Positions 8,492 through 18,700 of a stretch of 64,000 nt of DNA are shown here, piece after piece (within the stretch, counting starts at the first letter, position 1; the number at the start of each line of letters is the position of its first letter). This stretch comes from Psychrobacter fulvigenes (GTDB lineage: Bacteria > Pseudomonadota > Gammaproteobacteria > Pseudomonadales > Moraxellaceae). The notes under the pieces were generated by a model. The model made no database searches, was not told the DNA's origin, and worked only from the letters and a program-made list of their open reading frames with translations. The DNA is taken from NCBI RefSeq assembly GCF_904846155.1, contig NZ_CAJGZP010000001.1, forward strand, positions 496,001 through 560,000. The letters run 5' to 3'. A program made the position numbers and the translations under genes.

Positions 8492-9460
8492 CTAGTCGGC
8501 AAATATCGTTGCAACATCGTCTTTATTAAATTTATAGACCTCACCGCAAAACCCGCAATCCATCTCGAATGTACCGCCTTGCTCTTCGATGATGTCCAAG
8601 GCTTCCGTTTCACCGATTTGCTCAATTGCCATCTCGCATTTCTCACGTGAGCAGGTACAGCCAAAGGATAATGCAACAGGCTCAGGCGCAACGACGTTTT
8701 CTTCATTGTATAAACGATACAAAATTTCGTTGCTATCAAGTGTGGTTAGCTCTTCAGCTTTGACAGTGCGCGTCAAAACGCTCAAACGCGTCCATAAATC
8801 GTCATCGATACCAGCATCTTGGTTTTGCTCTACCTCATAAGTTTCCTCAGCGGTACGAGGCAGCATCTGTACCAAGATACCACCCGCTTGTAGACCATCA
8901 GAAGCCAAGTTAATCAGCGTTGGAATCTGCGCCGATTGCTTTTGATAATGCGCTAAACAGTCGGCCAAATTATCATGGCTGCGTTCTACAATGCCCTGAT
9001 AGGATTCACCGCCAGCAGGTTGAATGTTGATAAATAACACACCCTGACCGGTTTCACCAAGCTCAGCAAAGGCCTCATCAGCACTGGTCATATTCTCCCA
9101 AGCTTGTACTTGCTCATCAGTATCCGCTTTCCAGCTGGCAAGCGCACGAATGATACCGTCTTGGTCGCATTCAGCCACTGCCCAATTCAGTAAGCTATTA
9201 CTGTCTGAGGATTGCAACTGAATGGACAGGTGACCATCAATTTTAACCGTACCGATCAGTAAACTGGCAGCCGTCAGCATCTCACCAAGTAAGCGTTTAA
9301 TCGCTTCAGGGTAAGGCTTTTGGGCGATGATGGTCGCATAGCCACGTGATAGGCGTACCACATCACCACGGACAGGTGAGTCTTGAATAAAAAAGCGCTG
9401 ACGCACATCGCTATCGACAGTAACGGTTTGGGTGTTTGGTGTTTGATTGGCTTGAGTCAT
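8492..9460 (-). CDS. hslO: Hsp33 redox-regulated molecular chaperone
   Basis: A 322-residue protein matching Hsp33: N-terminal QRFFIQDSPVRGDVVRL, central GGILVQMLP, and the C-terminal redox switch with four zinc cysteines, FGCTCSREKCE followed by MDCGFCGEVYKF. Under oxidative stress these cysteines form disulphides, release zinc and activate a cytosolic holdase that binds unfolding proteins. The family spacing CxC...CxxC is intact. The gene stands alone, with its own terminator and a 382-base gap upstream. Confidence 0.95.
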   Translation of the reverse strand: MTQANQTPNTQTVTVDSDVRQRFFIQDSPVRGDVVRLSRGYATIIAQKPYPEAIKRLLGEMLTAASLLIGTVKIDGHLSIQLQSSDSNSLLNWAVAECDQDGIIRALASWKADTDEQVQAWENMTSADEAFAELGETGQGVLFINIQPAGGESYQGIVERSHDNLADCLAHYQKQSAQIPTLINLASDGLQAGGILVQMLPRTAEETYEVEQNQDAGIDDDLWTRLSVLTRTVKAEELTTLDSNEILYRLYNEENVVAPEPVALSFGCTCSREKCEMAIEQIGETEALDIIEEQGGTFEMDCGFCGEVYKFNKDDVATIFAD

Positions 9461-9842
9461 AAGTCTTTTCTAATATTGAGAAGTTGCTAGCTTTATGGGG
9501 ATTACTAACAATTTATCAATAATACGGCTGTCCTAAATAGTTTAACTATCTATAACGTGGACGCGTCATCAATTAAAGCATTTATATTTTTACTCTCAAG
9601 ATCTAATAGGTGACACAACCTAGGACAGCTGCCACTGGTTTATAAAAATAAGTAGCAATTGAGTGTAATTATGCTCCTTTACGATTACTCAATCACTAAT
9701 CAAACATACTCATCGATAGCAAAACATCGCAAAAATAGTCTTGCACGGCTATAAAGGATATTGCATGCTTAATAGCTATATAAAGCTGATAACCACCACT
9801 ATATAGCTATAGCCATTCAAACTCTACCGACCACTACATCCT
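9461..9842. other. Divergent intergenic region with an inverted repeat
   Basis: These 382 AT-rich bases lie between hslO (minus) and the DUF454 gene (plus). A perfect 10-bp inverted repeat TAGCTATATA / TATATAGCTA spans 9773-9809 (17-base loop), 34 bases before the DUF454 start. A second, widely spaced pair is GCTGTCCTA (9527-9535) and TAGGACAGC (9621-9629). Either may be a regulatory or relic-repeat signal. No coding frame is convincing. Confidence 0.45.
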
Positions 9843-10265
9843 ATGACCGAAAACAAAAAGTCTTTTTATTATAGACCAAAGACCAATCAGTCCAGTAACG
9901 CAACAGTGCGCTGGACGTTTGTGACGCTTGGCTGGATATTCTTTGTACTTGGTATTATTGGCGTGCTGCTGCCAGCGATGCCGACGGCTCCTTTTATACT
10001 ACTGGCAGCAGGGTGCTGGGCGCGTAGCTCACGGCGGTTTCATTTTTGGCTGATTAACCATAGGTTCTTCGGTAAGTATGTCCGTGACTGGGAAGAGCGT
10101 CGTGCAGTGCCGCATTATGCCAAATGGCTGGCAACCATCATGATGGCCATATCGACCACGATGATGTTCTATCAACTGCCTGCTGATATGATTTGGGTGG
10201 CGTGGGTGATAGCGGCAGCTTGTAGTGTGGTGGTAGTAATACTGTTTCGCTTGCCCAATGCTTAA
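9843..10265 (+). CDS. DUF454 (YbaN-like) inner-membrane protein
   Basis: A 140-residue protein with the DUF454 hallmark LGIIGVLLPAMPTAPFILLAAGCWARSS, then FHFWLINHRFFGKYVRDWEERRAVP, and two further hydrophobic segments near the C-terminus. It has about four membrane segments in all. The family is widespread and its function is not established. E. coli YbaN is the reference member. ATG 9843 has no strong ribosome-binding site, but the family N-terminus is short and compatible. It reads towards the cold-shock gene and probably forms a separate unit. Confidence 0.85.
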   Translation: MTENKKSFYYRPKTNQSSNATVRWTFVTLGWIFFVLGIIGVLLPAMPTAPFILLAAGCWARSSRRFHFWLINHRFFGKYVRDWEERRAVPHYAKWLATIMMAISTTMMFYQLPADMIWVAWVIAAACSVVVVILFRLPNA

Positions 10266-10370
10266 CCCGATCTATATGAATAAATATTAACTTAAGAACA
10301 CTAAATAGCCATAAAAGATGCTTAAAAAGACGATTAATGTTGTTTAGTTACACAAAGTAGCATTTAAGAC

Positions 10371-10399
10371 TTGCGCTAATGCAATTAGCCCCCTATAAT
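10371..10399 (+). promoter_or_regulatory. Sigma-70-type promoter of the cold-shock gene
   Basis: TTGCGC (10371-10376), a 17-base spacer and a perfect TATAAT (10394-10399). The predicted start near 10406 gives a leader of about 143 bases, the long untranslated region typical of cspA-class transcripts. Confidence 0.75.
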
Positions 10400-10548
10400 G
10401 CACTCAAGCTTAAGAGCAGTTCTGCACCAAATCATTACCTCGTAGTATTAGTTATAATCCTTCGTTTTAATATTTATCGTTCAGTAGCTATTTGCAAGCG
10501 TTATCGGCCAATTAGGCCAAAAATAAATTAAATATCAGGGTTATGACT

Positions 10549-10758
10549 ATGTCAGACGTTCAAAAAGGTACAGTTAAGTGGTTCAATGAAGCTAAAGGCT
10601 TTGGTTTCATCGCTCCAGAAAATGGCGCAGACGTTTTTGCTCATTACAGCGAAATCACTGGTTCAGGTTTCAAAACTTTGGCTGAAGGCCAAGAAGTTGA
10701 GTTCACTGTAACTCAAGGCCAAAAAGGCCCACAAGCACATAACATCGTTGCTATCTAA
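10549..10758 (+). CDS. Cold-shock protein, CspA family
   Basis: A 69-residue single cold-shock domain starting [21 protein letters not shown]. It has both RNA-binding motifs, KGFGFI (RNP1) and DVFAHYSEI (RNP2-like), and ends with [10 protein letters not shown]. Such proteins bind single-stranded nucleic acid and melt RNA structure in the cytoplasm. The start is ATG 10549 rather than 10543, because the AGGG site at 10537-10540 is 8 bases from the former and only 2 from the latter. A strong promoter, long leader and UUCG-loop terminator make it a self-contained, highly expressed gene. Confidence 0.95.
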   Translation: MSDVQKGTVKWFNEAKGFGFIAPENGADVFAHYSEITGSGFKTLAEGQEVEFTVTQGQKGPQAHNIVAI

Positions 10759-10798
10759 TTTTATCTTTTATAGATGAAACATAGATAAATAGATGTTT

Positions 10799-10828
10799 AA
10801 AAAACGAACCTTCGGGTTCGTTTTTTTT
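10799..10828 (+). terminator. Terminator with UUCG tetraloop after the csp gene
   Basis: A perfect 10-12 bp stem (AAAACGAACC / GGTTCGTTTT) is closed by TTCG and followed by eight T, 40 bases after the stop codon. Confidence 0.95.
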
Positions 10829-10925
10829 CCTCTGCGATTTATTATTGAAGACTTGATATTAAAAGCTTGAGCTTATTTTTAAATCAAATTATAAGTCGAG
10901 TAATTAGTGCGAAGTATTTTTTCTA

Positions 10926-12014
10926 TTAGATAAAGCTAATCCCAATATTAATCAGCCCGCCACCTACAATAAGCCAAACAAACATCATCGCGGCTAAGAT
11001 AAGAGGTTTGACCCCAGCTTGCTTAATAGCGCTGAGATGAGTGGTCAAGCCTAGTGCAAACATGGCCATGGTCAACAAAACATCATCCAATATGATCATA
11101 TTCTGCTCAAAGCTAGCAGACATTGGCACCCATGTGTGCAGTACGACGATAAGAATAAAAATAAAGGCAAACCAAGGGACTTTGACTTGTTTGATGCGTG
11201 CCACAAGCGATGGTTTTTTATCACTGCTATTGCTATCGTTAGCTGTGGTTAGCGCAAAGGATAGTATCAATAAAAATGGCGCCAGCATCATCACTCGAAT
11301 CATCTTAGTGACGACAGCGGTATTGCCGACCTCAGGGCTGATGGCATTGCCTGCGACCACGACTTGTGCCACTTCATGTACGGTCGAGCCTGTATAGACA
11401 CCGTATTGTTGGGCATTAAGCCATGGCTGCAGCCAGCCCAGATGATATAAGAAGGGATAGAGCAGCATCGCAATAGTGCCAAAGACCACTACCGTTGCCA
11501 CAGCGATAGTAACTTTATGGGCTTCTGCTTTGACCACTGGCTCTGCCGCGATAACGGCTGCTGCCCCGCAAATACTGGCGCCTGAACCAATCAAAAGCGT
11601 CGTTTGCTTATCGACCTTGAGCCACTTTGTACCCAGCCAATAGGTTAATAAAAAAGTCGAGGTTAGCACCAGTGCATCCGTCATAATCGCTGGCATGCCA
11701 ACGCTTGCTACTTGTGTCATCGTCAGCTTAAAACCATAAAACATAATGGCCAAACGCAAAACTTGACCTTTAGCAAAGACAACGCCAGCATCTAAGCGCT
11801 CAGCGAAATTAGCATAAATTGTATTGCCGAGCAGCATACCGAGTAAGATGGCTAAGGTTAAAGACGATAGACCTTTGATGCGTCCATCAGACCAGGTGTC
11901 CAAGCTGGTATTTAGCCATAAGCAAAATAAACTACCAATCAGTACCACGACTAGCCCTGCTAAGTGGCGATTGCTCGGAACATAATGGTTGATTGATTGG
12001 GCAAAAGCGTGCAT
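10926..12014 (-). CDS. YeiH-family putative sulfate exporter (UPF0324)
   Basis: A 362-residue polytopic membrane protein with about ten hydrophobic segments. The conserved blocks of the YeiH/UPF0324 family are LSSLTLAILLGMLLGN, LRLAIMFYGFKLT, LIGSGASICGAAAVIAAEPV and HEVAQVVVAGNAISPEVGNTAVVTKM. The family is proposed to export sulfate or related anions, and direct evidence is limited. A LysR regulator is divergently encoded 183 bases away, the arrangement seen for yeiE-yeiH in other gammaproteobacteria, which supports the call and suggests regulation by that protein. Confidence 0.88.
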   Translation of the reverse strand: MHAFAQSINHYVPSNRHLAGLVVVLIGSLFCLWLNTSLDTWSDGRIKGLSSLTLAILLGMLLGNTIYANFAERLDAGVVFAKGQVLRLAIMFYGFKLTMTQVASVGMPAIMTDALVLTSTFLLTYWLGTKWLKVDKQTTLLIGSGASICGAAAVIAAEPVVKAEAHKVTIAVATVVVFGTIAMLLYPFLYHLGWLQPWLNAQQYGVYTGSTVHEVAQVVVAGNAISPEVGNTAVVTKMIRVMMLAPFLLILSFALTTANDSNSSDKKPSLVARIKQVKVPWFAFIFILIVVLHTWVPMSASFEQNMIILDDVLLTMAMFALGLTTHLSAIKQAGVKPLILAAMMFVWLIVGGGLINIGISFI

Positions 12015-12166
12015 GACAGACGCATCCTATTAGAATAATCAAAATAAGCATAAGCTTATGAGTAGACAGTATAAGTCAACTCAATTTATAATAAAAACAG
12101 ATTAATAAGATACAAACTATCGATTTTTTAGGTTAGTAAGCCAATGTTTATTCGGTCAACGTAAGA

Positions 12167-12200
12167 TGTGATTATAAATAAGGTGTGATTATAAATAATG
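12167..12200 (+). repeat. 17-bp tandem duplication at the LysR gene start
   Basis: TGTGATTATAAATAAGG (12167-12183) is followed directly by TGTGATTATAAATAATG (12184-12200), whose last three bases are the start codon. The duplication leaves AAGG 14 bases from the ATG, farther than usual for a ribosome-binding site. Confidence 0.85.
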
Positions 12201-13133
12201 AAAAAAGCGATACAGGTGCTACCGAAGATTACACTAAAGCAATTGGCAGTTTTTGTCAGTATTTATCAAACAGGCAGCACCAGTCGCGCCAGTGAAGAAT
12301 TGCATCTCTCACAGTCCGCAGTCAGTAGTGCGCTCACTGAGCTAGAGGCAAGATTGCAAATGCCATTATTTGAACGGGTAGGGCGCAGACTGAACCAACA
12401 CCCTAATGCTCATCCTGTTTATGTACAGGCACAAGCTATCTTGGGGCAATCGTTGACGCTTGAATATTATTATAAGTACCAAGCAGGGCAGATTCATATC
12501 GGCGCGAGTACTACTATAGGCAATTATGTTTTGCCACCACTGCTTGCCAAGCTATATGAAGCACTGCCTGATGCAAATGTCGATATGTATATTGCCAATA
12601 CCCAAGAGGTGGTCAGTGAGGTTGAACAGTTAAATATCGACATTGCCTTAGTAGAAGGCATGCCACGGCCAACAGATATGAAAGTCATTGAACAACGAGC
12701 ATGGCGTACCGATACCTTGATGGTGTTTGCCAAGCGCGATAGCAAATGGCTAACTGAGGTAGCAGCATATAACCATGATGGTGACTGCTATCAGCTTACG
12801 GTTGAGCAGTTAGCAAAGCTGCCACTACTCGTACGTGAGGCGGGATCGGGTACACGGCAGATTATTGATGAGCAACTGCTACAGCACCTACCTGATGCTG
12901 AGACAATCATAGCTATCCAGCAATCAGAAGCTCTAAAAAACATGGTAAGCGCAGATATTGGACTTGGCTGTCTATCGCAGCATGTGATTCAAGCGGAGTT
13001 AGAGGCGGGCACGCTTGTGCAGGTCAAAGTGGCTGGAATAGATTTAACGCGAACGTGGTGGTTAGTTTGGCACAAGTCGCGTCACCAAAGCCCAATTTGG
13101 CAGACGTTTATAGATATTATTCAGCACGGTTAG
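12198..13133 (+). CDS. LysR-family transcriptional regulator (YeiE-like)
   Basis: A 311-residue protein. The N-terminal winged helix-turn-helix reads ITLKQLAVFVSIYQTGSTSRASEELHLSQSAVSSALTELEARLQMPLFERVGRR (about residues 11-64). An effector-binding domain follows, with IHIGASTTIGNYVLPPLLAKL and LPLLVREAGSGTRQIID, the latter as in CysB/YeiE-type regulators. It is expected to control the divergent YeiH-like gene from the 183-base spacer. The ligand is unknown. The leader carries a 17-bp duplication that may weaken translation. Confidence 0.9.
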   Translation: MKKAIQVLPKITLKQLAVFVSIYQTGSTSRASEELHLSQSAVSSALTELEARLQMPLFERVGRRLNQHPNAHPVYVQAQAILGQSLTLEYYYKYQAGQIHIGASTTIGNYVLPPLLAKLYEALPDANVDMYIANTQEVVSEVEQLNIDIALVEGMPRPTDMKVIEQRAWRTDTLMVFAKRDSKWLTEVAAYNHDGDCYQLTVEQLAKLPLLVREAGSGTRQIIDEQLLQHLPDAETIIAIQQSEALKNMVSADIGLGCLSQHVIQAELEAGTLVQVKVAGIDLTRTWWLVWHKSRHQSPIWQTFIDIIQHG

Positions 13134-13279
13134 ACATAAGCTTTAGATATTATTGGATGTTAAATAAAAAAATTGCAGCATAAATAAATACGCTGCGATT
13201 TTTAATTGCTGCACCAATAGGTATCAGAACCAGCTTAACGTTTAATATAGTTTTAAGCTAATATAGCTTTAAGCGATCT

Positions 13280-13741
13280 TTATTTTGCGACTGGCTTATC
13301 GAGTCTCACCACCAAGCTGTCACAAGGGACATTAGGAAGGATATTATCCGCAGTCGCTCCGCTGAGCCAAGCGGCGATGCCGTGACGCTCATGGCGTCCG
13401 ATGACCAATAGGTCAACGTCATGCTTATGGCAGTAATTAACGATACCTTCACTGCTAGAGATGGCAGTTGTGACCTCAGACTTCACAGCCTGTAACTGAT
13501 TGCGCTCCAAAAACTCAGCAAGCTTGGCGCGTGCTTCTTGGCAACGCACATCATCAATCTCATCGTAAAGACTAGAGGCGGGTACCAGCTCATAGCCAAA
13601 GCCAACCATGGTATCTTTGACGATATGCAGGACAGATAGCTTGGAGCCAGGACGATTGTCGACAATGCGCTTGGCTTTTTGCGCAACGATATCTGCATCT
13701 GCCAATAGGTCAGTAACCAGTAAGATATGTTGGTAACTCAT
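13280..13741 (-). CDS. Universal stress protein, UspA type (copy 4 of array)
   Basis: A 153-residue single Usp domain (MSYQHILLVTDLLADADIV...). It has the family fold pattern: N-terminal beta strand, KLSVLHIV, VDLLVIGRHER and the C-terminal CDSLVVRL. The nucleotide loop reads GRHERHGIAAWLSGAT. The second glycine of the G-x2-G-x9-G-S/T motif is Glu and the last position is Ala, so ATP binding is doubtful, as in classical UspA. These cytoplasmic proteins help survival under starvation and stress. It is last in a minus-strand array of four, 41 bases after its neighbour. Confidence 0.92.
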   Translation of the reverse strand: MSYQHILLVTDLLADADIVAQKAKRIVDNRPGSKLSVLHIVKDTMVGFGYELVPASSLYDEIDDVRCQEARAKLAEFLERNQLQAVKSEVTTAISSSEGIVNYCHKHDVDLLVIGRHERHGIAAWLSGATADNILPNVPCDSLVVRLDKPVAK

Positions 13742-13782
13742 GATATATTCCTCGTATCGGATGGCATTTAGCGTTTATCAAA

Positions 13783-14244
13783 CTACTTTGCTACAGGGTG
13801 ATCAAGCTTGACTACTAGACTGTCGCACGGGGCATTGGGCAAGATATCATCTGCTGTCGCACCGACTAACCAAGCGGCGATACCACGGCGCTCGTGGCGT
13901 CCAATAATCAACAGGTCAACGTCATTTTTATCACAGTAGTTGATGATGCCTTTAGCATTAGAGATGGCGGCGGTGACTTCTGATTGGGTAGCATGTAAGT
14001 CATTACGCTCAAGAAACTGTGCCAGCTTGGCGCGTGCTTCTTGCCAGTGTTCACCGTCTTTTTCACCTGAAAGACTAGAGGCAGGGACCAGCTCGTAGCC
14101 AAAACGCACCATATCATCTTCGACAATATGCAGGACCGAAAGCTTGGCCTCAGGGGAGCCAGCGATGACACGTTTGGCTCTTTGCGCGACGATATCTGCA
14201 TCAGATAATAGATCAGTGACCAGTAAAATATGTTGGTAGCTCAT
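13783..14244 (-). CDS. Universal stress protein, UspA type (copy 3 of array)
   Basis: A 153-residue paralogue of the flanking genes, nearly identical over the N-terminal strand and over the IIGRHERRGIAAWLVGATADDILPNAPCDSLVV end. It differs mainly in the middle helix (SLSGEKDGEHWQEARAKLAQFLERN). The same degenerate nucleotide loop is present. AAGGAG precedes ATG 14244 (complement of tcctttt near 14252). It is probably cotranscribed with the copy at 13280. The upstream spacer of 297 bases carries a palindromic repeat and presumably a promoter. Confidence 0.92.
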   Translation of the reverse strand: MSYQHILLVTDLLSDADIVAQRAKRVIAGSPEAKLSVLHIVEDDMVRFGYELVPASSLSGEKDGEHWQEARAKLAQFLERNDLHATQSEVTAAISNAKGIINYCDKNDVDLLIIGRHERRGIAAWLVGATADDILPNAPCDSLVVKLDHPVAK

Positions 14245-14431
14245 AAGGTGCTCCTTTTATTACATGTACTTAACTATAACACTACTCCTGATAGCTGTTA
14301 AGTGTACTTTGTAGAGATACACCAGTTATGAAGCGCGTTTTAGCTGTTTTTACATTGGCCTAGTTTTTATGTAAATTTATATTATAGCAATATGCCTTAA
14401 TCCATTTTCGAATTAGCATAGACTATGCCAA

Positions 14432-14505
14432 TATAATCAGTTGAAAATAAAACTTTTACATAAACTTAAACGCGCTATGTTCTTTTTAAAGCGCATCGAC
14501 TATAG
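14432..14505. repeat. MITE-like palindromic repeat, short form (copy 2)
   Basis: A 74-bp element (TATAATCAGTTGAAAATAAA ... GCGCATCGACTATAG) between the second and third usp genes. It keeps the two ends of the 140-bp form but lacks the middle. The rest of the 14245-14541 gap shows nothing else clear. Confidence 0.75.
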
Positions 14506-14541
14506 AGTTAAATAACTGAGAATGTGGTATGGCACTCTTAT

Positions 14542-15003
14542 TTATTGTGATACTGGTTTATCAAGCTTGACGACCAAGCTATCGCAAGACACGTTAGGCA
14601 ATATATTATCGGCAGTGGCACCGACCAACCACGCTGCAATACCGCGGCGTTCATGGCGGCCAATGACCAACAAGTCGACATTTTCTTCACGGCAATAGTT
14701 CACGATGCCTTCACTGCTAGAGATAGCTGCTGTTAATTCGGATTTGGTTGCTCGTAGCTCGTTACGCTCAAGGAACTCTACCAGCTTTATCCTAGCTTTA
14801 GGCCAAAGCTCTTCTTCTTTTTTATCAGCAATTCTAGAAGCCTGTACCAGCTCATAACCAAAGCGAGCCACGTCCTCCTCAACGATATGCAATACGGAAA
14901 GCTTGGCTTCAGGAGAGCCAGCGATGACACGTTTGGCCCTTTGCGCAACGATATCTGCATCAGATAATAGGTCAGTGACCAGTAGAATATGTTGGTAGCT
15001 CAT
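14542..15003 (-). CDS. Universal stress protein, UspA type (copy 2 of array)
   Basis: 153 residues, MSYQHILLVTDLLSDADIV, closest to the copy at 13783 over the first 45 residues. It has a divergent middle (RIADKKEEELWPKARIKLVEFLERN) and the shared VIGRHERRGIAAWLVGAT loop. It has the same length and domain as the others and the same loss of the ATP-binding glycine/serine. An AAGG-type site precedes the ATG. It lies 79 bases downstream of the first copy, so these two probably share a transcript. Confidence 0.92.
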   Translation of the reverse strand: MSYQHILLVTDLLSDADIVAQRAKRVIAGSPEAKLSVLHIVEEDVARFGYELVQASRIADKKEEELWPKARIKLVEFLERNELRATKSELTAAISSSEGIVNYCREENVDLLVIGRHERRGIAAWLVGATADNILPNVSCDSLVVKLDKPVSQ

Positions 15004-15082
15004 AAGGTAATCCTTTTAATAAACAGCCTTTTAATAAACAGTAAGTGTGATTGAACGTATACCGTCAAAACACTTTGGGGCG

Positions 15083-15544
15083 CTACTCTAATACAGGTTC
15101 GTTCAGTTTGACGACCAAGCTATCACAAGGAACGTTGGGTAAGATACTGTCTGCCGTCGCCTTAATCAGCCATGCAGCGATACCTTGACGTTCGTGGCGG
15201 CCAATAATCAACAAATCAACGTTTTGTTCGCGGCAGTATTTGACGATATCTTTATCATTAGAGATCGCTGCAGTGACTTCTGAGTGTGTCGTTTTAAGAT
15301 CATTGCGCTCAATGAATTGGGCAAGCTTTTCTCTTGTTTCTTTCCATTTACCACTTGGATCATCGTCGGTCAGTGTGGTCTCAGTGACAGGCTTGCGACC
15401 GAAATGTACTAAGTCGTCTTCGACGATATGCAGCACTGATAGCTTAGCCTCAGGAAACCCGAGGATAACTCGTTTGGCTCTTTGTGCGACGATATCAGCA
15501 TCAGAGAGTAAGTCAGTTACTAATAGAACGTGCTTATAATTCAT
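15083..15544 (-). CDS. Universal stress protein, UspA type (copy 1 of array)
   Basis: The start at ATG 15544 (MNYKHVLLVTDLL) is preceded by GAGG at a proper distance. It gives exactly 153 residues like the other three copies, so the 13-codon upstream extension to 15583 is rejected. This is the most divergent member (AAWLIKATADSILPN in the loop, ETTLTDDDPSGKWKETREKL in the middle). The first gene of the array would be read from a promoter in the 240-base gap to the divergent peptidase gene. Confidence 0.92.
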   Translation of the reverse strand: MNYKHVLLVTDLLSDADIVAQRAKRVILGFPEAKLSVLHIVEDDLVHFGRKPVTETTLTDDDPSGKWKETREKLAQFIERNDLKTTHSEVTAAISNDKDIVKYCREQNVDLLIIGRHERQGIAAWLIKATADSILPNVPCDSLVVKLNEPVLE

Positions 15545-15784
15545 GAGTAAATCCTCGTGTATGAGAAGGTATAAAGTAGTCATTCAAATAAAACAATAGC
15601 TGATAACTCCATAGTAGCACTATGGATAAGCTTTGTTAAGATAGTAGACACTTGCTGGTTATTAATATTGTGTTTTATTGATACCATTAGCCGCCTTCAC
15701 TGCCTTGACTTATCATGCTATTAGCCCCATCTAATCGCATTAGGCAAACATATTGATATTCAAAAATAACTGATAAGGACAACT

Positions 15785-18700
15785 ATGACTGACACGCCAT
15801 TTACCGCTGATTTAACGCTGCATCCAGCATTTGAGCTACTTGAGCATCGCCATATTGAGGCGTTATCAATGGATGTGCTGATCAGCCAGCATGTCAAAAC
15901 AGGTGCGATGCATTACCATTTGGCGCATCCTAGTGACGAAAACGCCTTTTTGGTTGGCTTTCGTACGCAGCCTATGGACTCAAAAGGCGAAGCGCATATC
16001 TTGGAGCATGTGGCATTATGTGGCTCCAAGAAGTTTCCCGTCCGTGATCCGTTCTTTTCGATGATCAAGCGCTCATTGAATACCTTTATGAATGCCATGA
16101 CTGCCGCTGATTGGACAGCTTATCCTTATGCAACACAAAATAAGAACGATTATTTTAACTTGCTCGATGTTTATCTGGATGCCGCATTCTTTCCCAATAT
16201 TCATCCGCTGGACTTTGCCCAAGAAGGCATCCGCGTTGAGCTAGACGCTGAAGATAAGCCGCAGTTTAAGGGTATTGTGTTCAATGAGATGAAAGGGGCA
16301 ATGAGCGGTGAGATTGATCAGCTCTATCATGCTGTCGCCCATCATTTGTTCCCAACGACGACTTATCACTATAACTCTGGTGGTGATCCTGCTGATATTC
16401 CTGACTTGACCCATCCTGAGCTGATTGAGTTTCATCAAAGCCATTATCATCCGTCAAACAGCGTGATTATGAGTTTTGGTAATATTCCCGTTGCCGAGAC
16501 TCAAGCGAAGATACATGAAGATGCGCTAATACAGTTCGAAGCGGGCAAAAAGCATGTCTCGCGTCCAGAGCAGCGTTTATCTGCACCGATCAGTGCCACG
16601 GATACTTATACCGCTGACGAAGCGGGTCCTGATCAAACCCATCACGTGGTTGCTTGGTTGTTACCATCCATCACTGATCCAAAGCAGCGTCTGGCACTGC
16701 GTTTGCTTGAAGGAGTGTTGATAGAGCATGCAGGCTCACCACTACGTGCTTATCTTGACAGTCATCCGCTGGGCAAAGCGCCAAGCCCCCTATTAGGGCT
16801 TGATGATAGCCATTATGAGATGGTGTTTTATACGGGTCTACGAGGCTCAAACCCTGAGCATGCCGAAGCGGTAGAGCAGGGCATTATGGACTTGCTGGCG
16901 CAAGTTGCCAGTACACCGATTGATGATGAAACCATCGAGACTATCTTGCATCAGATTGAGATTGATCAACGTCATATCGGCGGTGATAGCATTCCTTATG
17001 GTCTGAACTTGATGTTAGAGGGTTTTAGTACGGCGATACATGATGGTAACCCTCTCGATATCTGGGAGGTTGATGAGCATTTAGCTTGGCTACGTGAGCA
17101 AGTCGTCGACCCGCAGTGGCTGCCCAATTTAATCAAAAAGCACTTACTAGAAAATACCCACCGCGTACGTTTGACATTGACGCCTGATAGCGAAAAGTCA
17201 GCACGCCTTGCTGCCGCTGAGCAGACGCGTTTGGATACCATCGCGATGAACCTAACCGCTGATGATAAAGACATCTTACGTAAGCAAGCGCTAGATCTGG
17301 CGGCACGCCAAGCAGCCCCAGACGACTTGAGCCTGTTGCCTAAGGTGGGTTTGGAAGATGTGCCGACTGATATTAGCTTCAAACAAGGCTCGCAAAAACA
17401 GATCAATTTGGCAGGTCAAGACAGTACGTTGTTTGAATACGAAGCAGGCACTAATGGTTTGTATTATTATCAAATCATCGTGCCATTAACCGATACGATT
17501 GGTGACGGTAATGCAGAGGAGCTACCAGCGAATGAAGTGATCAACCATCCGTTATTGCCAATTTATTTGAGCCTACTGTCAGAGCTAGGGACAGACTCAT
17601 TAACGGCTTATGAGCTGCAAGCCAAGCAGGCAGCGCATTCATCAGGCGTGACGGCACGTATTAGTCAGCGTACCAGTATTGAGAATAACCAAGCTATTAG
17701 TAGCTATTTTGTCATGGCGACGCGGGCGTTGAACCGCAAAGTAGAGGCGATTGATTTGCTCAAAGAGGTGATGGAGCATAGCGTCTTCACTGAGCATGAT
17801 CGTATCAAAGAAATCTTGCAGCAGCGCCAAGCAGCATGGCAGTCACGTCTGGCAAGTGCAGGGCATGCTTATGCCATGCAAACCGCCAGTCGCGGTATGA
17901 GTCGCCAGTCGCATCTAGAATATGTGCGTAGTGGCTTGCCAGCGCTCAATGCGCTCAAAGACTTCCTCTCTCATGCCAGTCAAGATGATGCGCAGTGGGA
18001 CAAGCTAGCAACCAGCCTGATGGAGCTACATCAGCACATAATCAGCTTGCCTAAACACGCACTGATCATTTGTGAAGCTGAGCAAACAGAGCGCTTAAGT
18101 GATTTAATCGTCAAGAGCTGGAAAGACAGCCGTGCGTCAGAACTGGCAGTCAGAACAGCAGATATCAATATTGAAGATGGTATTCCAAGCGAGTTTGTTA
18201 GTCTGACTTTAGACCCAGCCTTAGATGGGGAAAGCGCTACTGACCAAGCTACTGCAAGTGGCGCCGCGATAGACGTTGCTGACTTAGCTTGGCTGGTTGC
18301 GACCAATGTCTATCATAATGCCAGTGTGTACTCGGCTCCTGCTGCAGACCACCCTGATACCGCAGCGTTGATGGTTTTAGCGCCTTACTTACGTAATGGC
18401 TACTTGCACAGTGCCATTCGTGAGCGCGGCGGTGCTTATGGTGGCGGTGCGGGTTACGATGCCAATGCCTGTGCGTTTAAGTTCTTTAGCTACCGCGATC
18501 CGCACTGTGCTGAGACCTTTGAGCACTTCGAGGCCAGCATCGAGTGGTTGCTCAATGAGCCACAAACTGCTGAGCAATTAGAAGAAGCCATCTTGGGTAT
18601 CATCTCAGGTATGGACAAGCCAGGTTCGCCAGCAGGTGAGGCGGTCAAAGCGTGCTTTGCTGACTTGCATCAACGCGGCGCAGACTGGCAGCGCAAAATG

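Noticed and set aside
14432..14505. Repeat in the usp array read as a CRISPR or small RNA locus
   Set aside because: Only one unit is present here, it is palindromic with MITE-like ends, and it is shared with four unrelated intergenic sites. There are no spacers and no regular array.
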